Source of the DNA: Blakeslea trispora
Lineage: Eukaryota; Mucoromycota; Mucoromycetes; Mucorales; Choanephoraceae
Assembly (NCBI GenBank): GCA_025331445.1
Contig: JAIWNE010000099.1
Location: forward strand, 59,759-123,758
Direction: 5' to 3'
DNA length: 64,000 bases
The notes below the pieces were generated by a model. That model saw only the letters and a program-made list of their open reading frames with translations, was not told the origin of the DNA and searched no databases. The translations under genes were made by a program, and so were the position numbers. Shown in pieces: positions 57,692 to 64,000 of this stretch (the first letter of the stretch is position 1; every line of letters begins with the position of its first letter).

Positions 57692-60599
57692 ATGCGTTTA
57701 GTACCTAGAGAGTTAGACAAACTCTTGTTGCATCAAGGTAGCGAACATAGCTCTCCATACAGACTATGCAGATTGAAAATTAAGCAACCTTCTTCATCTT
57801 TTTAGTCGGATTTCTTGCTCAAAAGAGGCTGGCACGTGGGGTCAAGCTGAACAAAACAGAAGCCACTGCTTTAATTGCCTCACAATTGCTTGAATTGATG
57901 AGGGATGGGTGCTATTCAGTAGCTCAGCTAATGGATATCGGAAAGCAAATGTTAGGTAGAAGACATGTTTTACCTGATGTTTTTCAAACACTACATGAAG
58001 TGCAAGTTGAAGGCACGTTTCCGGACGGCACCTATCTTGTGACTGTTCACGACCCTGTATGTACAGATAACGGCAATCTTGAAATTGCGCTTTACGGCAC
58101 ATTCTTTCCAATCCCATCAGAAGATAAATTCCCTCTACCAGAAAATGTGCAAAAAACAGATGCCCCAGGTGCAGTCATAACGAAGCCTGGAAAGATTGAA
58201 CTAAATGCTGGAAGAAAGCGGATAGCGTTGGCTGTTACAAATTTTGGCGATCGACCTATTCAGGTGAACAACAATAAATGTGCGCGGTACAAATGGAGAC
58301 TAATTAATCTATCGCATTTTAGGTTGGATCACATTATCATTTCATTGAAGTAAACGCTGCACTCGCCTTCAATCGCGCTCTTGCTTATGGCATGCGTTTG
58401 GATATCCCTGCTGGATCAGCAGTTCGATTTGAGCCTGGTGATTTCAAGACAGTTACACTGGTAGAGATTGCTGGTGACAAAGTCATTACAGGTGGTAACG
58501 CATTAGCGACCGGCCCATTAGATCTTATACGTTTGCCAGGGATCATCAATGATCTTACTGTCAGAGGATTCAGACATGACTCGAATGCACCTCTACTGCC
58601 CCCACCAGAGAGTAATTTTCTGGATCGTGAGTATTACGCCGATCATTTTGGACCAACTACAGGAGACTTGGTCCGCTTAGGAGATACCGAATTATGGGCA
58701 CGTGTGGAAAAAGATTTTACCGTTTATGGGGACGAATGTAAATTTGGAGGAGGAAAAGTGTTACGTGAAGGCATGGGTCAGGCCACAGCTAAGCTAGATC
58801 ACGAAGTCCTTGATTTGGTAATTACAAACGCAATGATTATTGATTACACCGGTATATACAAGGCAGATATTGGTATTAAGAAAGGTATCATTGTTGGTAT
58901 TGGTAAAGCTGGAAATCCAGATGTCATGGCTGGCGTAACTCCTGGTATGATTGTTGGGTGTGGAACTGAAGCATTGGCGGGTGAGGGGAAAATCTTCACT
59001 GCAGGTGCTATTGATTCGCATGTACACTTTATTTGTCCACAACTATGCTATGAGGTATTTGCATATAGATGATTAACTGTTCTTGAGTATACATGCTGAT
59101 CAGTAGTAGGCTTTATCGAGTGGAATTACTACCTTGATTGGTGGAGGTACCGGACCAAATACTGGTACAAACGCAACCACTTGTACTCCTGGGTCACATC
59201 ATATTGAAATGATGATGAAAGCAACAGATGATATTCCTCTAAACTTTGGTTTTACTGGCAAAGGCAATTGTTCCAATAAAGAAGAACTGGTCGAACATAT
59301 AAGAGCTGGTTGTATTGGCCTTAAACTTCATGAAGATTGGGGTACAACCCCTGCTGCTATTGATACGTGTCTTGAAGTTTGTGACGATCTTGACGTTCAG
59401 GTAAGTCAGTTTGTGTATTCATTACTTTGTTCAACTCATACGTTTTGAAGGCCACAATTCACACCGATACACTAAATGAAGCTGGCTTTGTCGAATCAAC
59501 CATTTCCGCCTTTAAGGGACGAACGATTCACACTTATCACAGTGAAGGTGCCGGTGGTGGACATGCTCCAGACAGTAAGTAGAAAATAAATGATACAGAA
59601 TCTTTCCTTTGTTAATCCGTCCAAGTTATCACTGTTTGTAGTGAACCCAATGTGCTTCCTTCTTCCACTAACCCAACCCGCCCATTTACTGCAAACACAT
59701 TGGACGAGCACGTTGATATGCTGATGGTGTGCCATCATCTTTCAAAGTCAATTCCCGAAGATGTCGCCTTTGCTGAAAGCAGAATCAGAGCAGAAACAAT
59801 AGCTGCTGAAGATGTGTTACAAGACATGGGTGCAATTAGTATGATTAGTTCTGACTCGCAAGCGATGGGACGTATTGGTGAAGTTGTGCTTCGTACTTGG
59901 AAGACAGCTAGCAAGATGAAGCAGCAACGCGGGGCACTCAAAGAAGATGCAGACCAGGAAGGCGACAACTTTAGAATTCGAAGATACATTGCAAAGTATA
60001 CTATCAATGTGTAAGTTATATATCTTGGAGTATGCAGAAAATTGAAATCTTACTGTTCGATCTTTAGCGCATTGGCACATGGTATTGGACATTTAGTAGG
60101 CTCTATTGAAGTTGGTAAAGTGGCTGACTTGGTTTGCTTCAAGCCAGAATACTTTGGTACTAAGCCTGAGTTGATTCTTAAGGCAGGAATAATTGTCTGG
60201 GGCCAAATGGGTAAGTAGTGCTCATTGTGTTTTTGTAAGCTAGGCAGACAGTTAACAATGTCTTGGATAGGCGACGCAAATGGTTCTATACCTACAACAG
60301 AACCAACCATTTCAAGACCTATGTATGGCGCTTATCCTTCTAGCTTATCTGCTTCTTGTTTAGTATTTGTTTCGCAAATATCTTTAGATGAGGGCATTAT
60401 TGAAAAGTACAAATTACGCAAGAAAGTAGAAGCTGTCAGGGGATGTCGTAATGTAGGGAAAAAGGACATGAAGCTCAATAGCTCAATGCCAAAGATCACT
60501 GTTGATCCAGAAACATACAAGGTACAAGCCGATGGACATGATTGTGTCTGTGATCCAGTTTCCTCACTCCCCCTCACTCAATCTGTATACCTATTCTAA
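57692..60599 (+). CDS. Urease, fused gamma-beta-alpha type
   Basis: Eight exons (57692-57737, 57806-58263, 58323-59054, 59110-59400, 59451-59574, 59626-60010, 60068-60210, 60271-60599) give 835 residues, a usual length for fungal and plant ureases. Order: gamma ([20 protein letters not shown]), beta ([30 protein letters not shown]), alpha. Nickel-site residues are all present: HVHF, the Lys to be carbamylated in GLKLHEDWG, the His in [10 protein letters not shown] and in [15 protein letters not shown], and the Asp in SSDSQAMGR. The active-site flap MVCHHL is intact. It hydrolyses urea to ammonia and carbamate in the cytosol. Activation needs Ni2+ and UreD/F/G accessory proteins, none of which is encoded here. 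The gene appears functional although surrounded by transposon relics. Confidence 0.96.
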
Positions 60600-63500
60600 G
60601 TCGAATAAACTTATAAAATGTTTCTCGAGCAAGCTTCATTCAAAGATTTAAATAGAACTGTTAGTATGAAATAGTTTGAAGCTAGTATTGAACACATAAG
60701 ACAATATGGTTGCTTAGAATATTGTGAATCCTTTAACTCAAGAGTACATACGAGGGTTCAAGTCACACAAAAGAATTAAATCAAAATGAGCAAAAGAGTT
60801 TACACAAAGGAACATATAATGTCTTCCGATTGTTGCACTGCATAAACATGAATTTTCTCATGCAATTCAACTGTTTTGGTCATCAAAAAACTACAAATAA
60901 TAGTTCTAACGAAACATATACATAGCAGATAATGAAGAATACCCAGCCTGTTCAACGATAACTTTATGATCTAACTTCGCTGGTTGGTTGAAATACTTGT
61001 GCTTTTTTTTTTTGTTTTGGTTGACTGTCTAATAAAGCATTGTTAATGTTATTTGCAAGAAAACTGAGGATGGTGTGTTCTTTAAAGAGCCAAGCGTTCT
61101 TTCTTGAGAATAAAATGGCAATAACAAAGAATCGGGCCGCATTTATCTTCAGTCTCTATAACAGGCTTATTTGTATAACTAGGGAAGAGTAATAATTATC
61201 GAAAGGAGAGATCGTGAACAACTGCAGGAAATCTATAGTGGTTACTTGATCTAGAGTCTGTTGGCTTGGAAATGGTTGAAAATTTTGAGAGATCTAAGCT
61301 TGATTCGAACTACCATTGTATTTTTTTTTAAGCTTTGTTTCTTGTATGTAGTCATGAAAGAAGTTTTGAATATCAAAAAGAGCATAGTGAATGAAAAGGC
61401 AATCAAAAGCCGTTTTGAGGAAATATCTAGAACAAAGGCATAGTTTGGATTTCAGTACTAGGCCGGACAGCTTGTAATTCAACAAAGATGGTTCGATACC
61501 TAGTCTTCAACAAGGAATTCTCTTCTCCCTATCTGGATAGCAATGGATCATCAGCAGTCATCATCTATTGTCTTTCAAGCCATAACTGTATTTGGATTCT
61601 CCTATAACCTTTTCTATTGTTCCTCTGATATGAAATGTACAGATATTTTTTGAATCATGTATAAAAGACTGCAACTTATAGTAAAGTAGGTTGAATCTAT
61701 TCTTTTTTATGTATTTCTAAATAGCAGTGAGGTGTAGGGATCACATCAGGGAAAGTAAAAGTACTGCTAGTTAGAAGCTCTGGTTCGTGACATGCAAGCA
61801 AATAATCTAAAAAACCACAACTCAGAAACAGAATATTTGGGGGTTCACACATTCTTTAAAGAGTGATTGCGAAAAACGGCACACTCATAACAGCTTTCTT
61901 TGAAAACGATGCTGTCAGTTTGTTGAATGAAAATGTAGTTGAACTGACGCCTTGCCAATCTATCACTTTGACTTTTGCAGATAAGCAACGAGGCTTATAG
62001 AGTTTCTGATAATTGCCTTCAAACGTTGAACCCAGACAACTTTTTCTCCTCAAACTTGACCTTGAAAGTAGGCTTTATTGTAATAATTTTATAAAACCTT
62101 GACTCACAAAAAGGCCTTTGCAATGGTAGTAGATTGGTTAGTCAAAGAAATAAACAAACACGTATGAAAATTCGTAGTCCTCACTCACAATAGATCCCCA
62201 TGAGGAACGAACTGAGCTCATTTCTTGAACAGAACTAGCAATCTTGGAAGATGAATATCCTTTTGTATGGTTGAGAAAGCCATTTCCTGTCAAACTCAGT
62301 TTTGCCATGGCCATCAACAAGTCACAAGGCCAATCCTGACGCTAATAAGTGATTGACCTCCCGTACTCATGGCCAGCTCTATGCTGTCTCTGACTTGCAA
62401 AGTATGCATATCTTGCATAAATCTAACCAATTTGATCAACAAAATCTCATCAAGAATATAATTTATCCAGAACTCCTTATCTGATTTATATGTGTATCAT
62501 CTATTTTTTGAGACAAATCATCACCTATTGCAGTATACGTGTGTGTGTGTTTGCTTCAGAGATAAAAACTGTTTCAGCATCCAAGCCATGAGGCAGCAAC
62601 AACCCTAAAGCGAACGTAGCGAGTAGACCGGCTAGTATGTAGTGTGTTTTATCTTTTTGTGTTGTATCAATATTCATGTCTTTTTTTTTTTCAAACACCT
62701 AATAGCCTAATATACTATAATATTCGCAAACAGAGAAAAAGAAACATGTCACTTTTTGTTTCAAACAAAGTGGTTGAGAATATGATTAGTATCGAGAATT
62801 CAGGCTTTCTCACTGCTTCAACTTGTGTTATGCTTATCAACTCGTTTGATGGACAAAGTCTAGCATCATGTAGGAATTTGAATTTGCTTAACTGGCTTCA
62901 GTTTTTAGAATATGCAAAGTTTTAGCTTGACAAGCAAGAAACTTTAATATTATGCACTTGTGATTGGTGAGTCTAAATTGTAAGGCCAAAAGAGTGTATC
63001 AAAATCATACAAAAGCTCAGATTTGGCTGATAATCAACATGTTGGACCGTTTGAGAGGAAAAAAAAAAGGTCATATGGATAAGGCACTAAACTTGATACG
63101 AACATGAAGAATATTTGTGTTGGACATTTTAATGTGATTTAATTTAGAAATTGAAACACGTAACTTAAACACCTTAAAAAAGAAAGAAAAAAAAAAGGAC
63201 AAACAATGTCAGATTTCTTTTAAGAATCATCGCCTCTTGTGGAAATTCGTCATCCAACCATGTCCGTCAGCATCAGATTTCCTTTGATGCTTTCACTGTT
63301 GCTATGATGAAAACCTTCTTTCTGGTTATTGCCCATGTATTCGAGACAGGCACAATCTATTAAAAGATAACTTTTTCTCTTGTCACACCAATCAACTATG
63401 CTGAGTTGATTCAAGATTGACGTCAAACACGAAGCTTCATTTCCTTTTTAGCTGATATGATAAATCCATACAAGATCACAAAACTACTTGAATAGGTCTA

Positions 63501-64000
63501 ACCAGATTCCTTCATCCTCTAATGAAGATCGGTTCGATCGATAGCAGTAATGAGTAAATCTAAAAAAAATAGTAACCTCAAAGGATAGTAAGTAAACTCT
63601 AGATGGTTGCTTGGAAACAAATTTTTTTTAAAAAAAAAGACAACAGAATGTGTGTAATCTGATAAAACAATAAACTCATCAATTTGCGTGACAGTTCCAA
63701 AGGCAATAAAAAAGTAGATAATTATAGCAACAACTTTTTTTTTATATTTTCATTTATTTTATTTACAAAGGATTTGTTGGTTTCCAAGAAATTCATTGGT
63801 CTCAGAAACTCCATTATAATCACATGCACTTATTGTGTCGTTTTCTTTTATGGAATAACGTTTATGCCCGTTCCTTGGTGTTACCTAGAAAGCATGTTTT
63901 TAGCAGGGTTACAGCTGGAAACTCCTACGTCCGATTGTGTTTGCTTATATACAATCAAGACGATCTCATCATTGGGTCGACGATCCTTTCTCGAGAAAAG
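60600..64000. other. Gene-poor right end
   Basis: 3.4 kb with no supportable gene. Two minus-strand pieces, 62138-62320 (TKGYSSSKIASSVQEM) and 61856-62053 (KVKVIDWQGVSSTTFSFNK), look like fragments of one protein, perhaps a relic. A 59-codon frame from about 62746 (MSLFVSNKVVENMISIENSG) has a plausible start but no recognised family. A short stretch near 61650-61705 resembles 56575-56630, suggesting an old dispersed repeat. Confidence 0.4.

Noticed and set aside
62644..62925. Frame containing MSLFVSNKVVENMISIENSG
   Set aside because: Plausible start but only 59 codons, no family and relic-like surroundings.

Overview
This window is nuclear DNA of a filamentous fungus, most likely an early-diverging one of the order Mucorales (Rhizopus/Mucor-like). 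The signs are AT-rich intergenic DNA full of poly-T/poly-A and CT or GT runs, many 45-90 nt introns with gtaag..(c)taac..ag signals, compact genes on both strands, a fused three-in-one urease, a GH28 pectinase, and Tc1-like and Mutator-like DNA transposons. Species is not assigned.

Layout. From 1 to about 28.5 kb lies a dense housekeeping block. It holds a response regulator, mitochondrial ribosomal protein uL2m, two unknown genes, a NIPA-type magnesium transporter, an acidic unknown protein, a J-domain protein, fumarase, a BAR-PH-GRAM-VASt sterol-transfer protein (Sip3/Lam family), a small membrane protein, a JTB-like membrane protein, a leucine-rich-repeat protein, a CDC50 flippase subunit, an FRA10AC1 homologue and a small secreted-protein candidate. 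From 28.9 to 33.0 kb is a complete Mutator-like element with perfect 91-bp terminal inverted repeats and a 9-bp target duplication. Its spliced gene joins a MULE transposase with a SWIM finger to an OTU-type cysteine-peptidase domain, apparently through an A9 homopolymer. A decayed DDE element (33.4-34.6 kb) and a gene-poor stretch follow.

From 38.6 to 52.9 kb genes return: GH28 polygalacturonase, DNA ligase I, Miro GTPase, a UBC8/UBE2H ubiquitin-conjugating enzyme, the QCR6 hinge protein of complex III, and a Grainyhead/CP2 transcription factor. From 52.9 to 57.7 kb is mostly decayed Tc1-like sequence. Urease occupies 57.7-60.6 kb. The remaining 3.4 kb shows no supportable gene.

The genes do not form one pathway. 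Mitochondrial functions recur (uL2m, Miro, QCR6), as do membrane and lipid functions (Lam protein, CDC50, NIPA). Most exon models were checked by hand for reading-frame continuity. Two genes fail by exactly one base, both next to homopolymers: the Lam protein (C4 run at 18884) and the transposase-OTU gene (T9 run at 29970). All family assignments come from reading motifs, without database searches.
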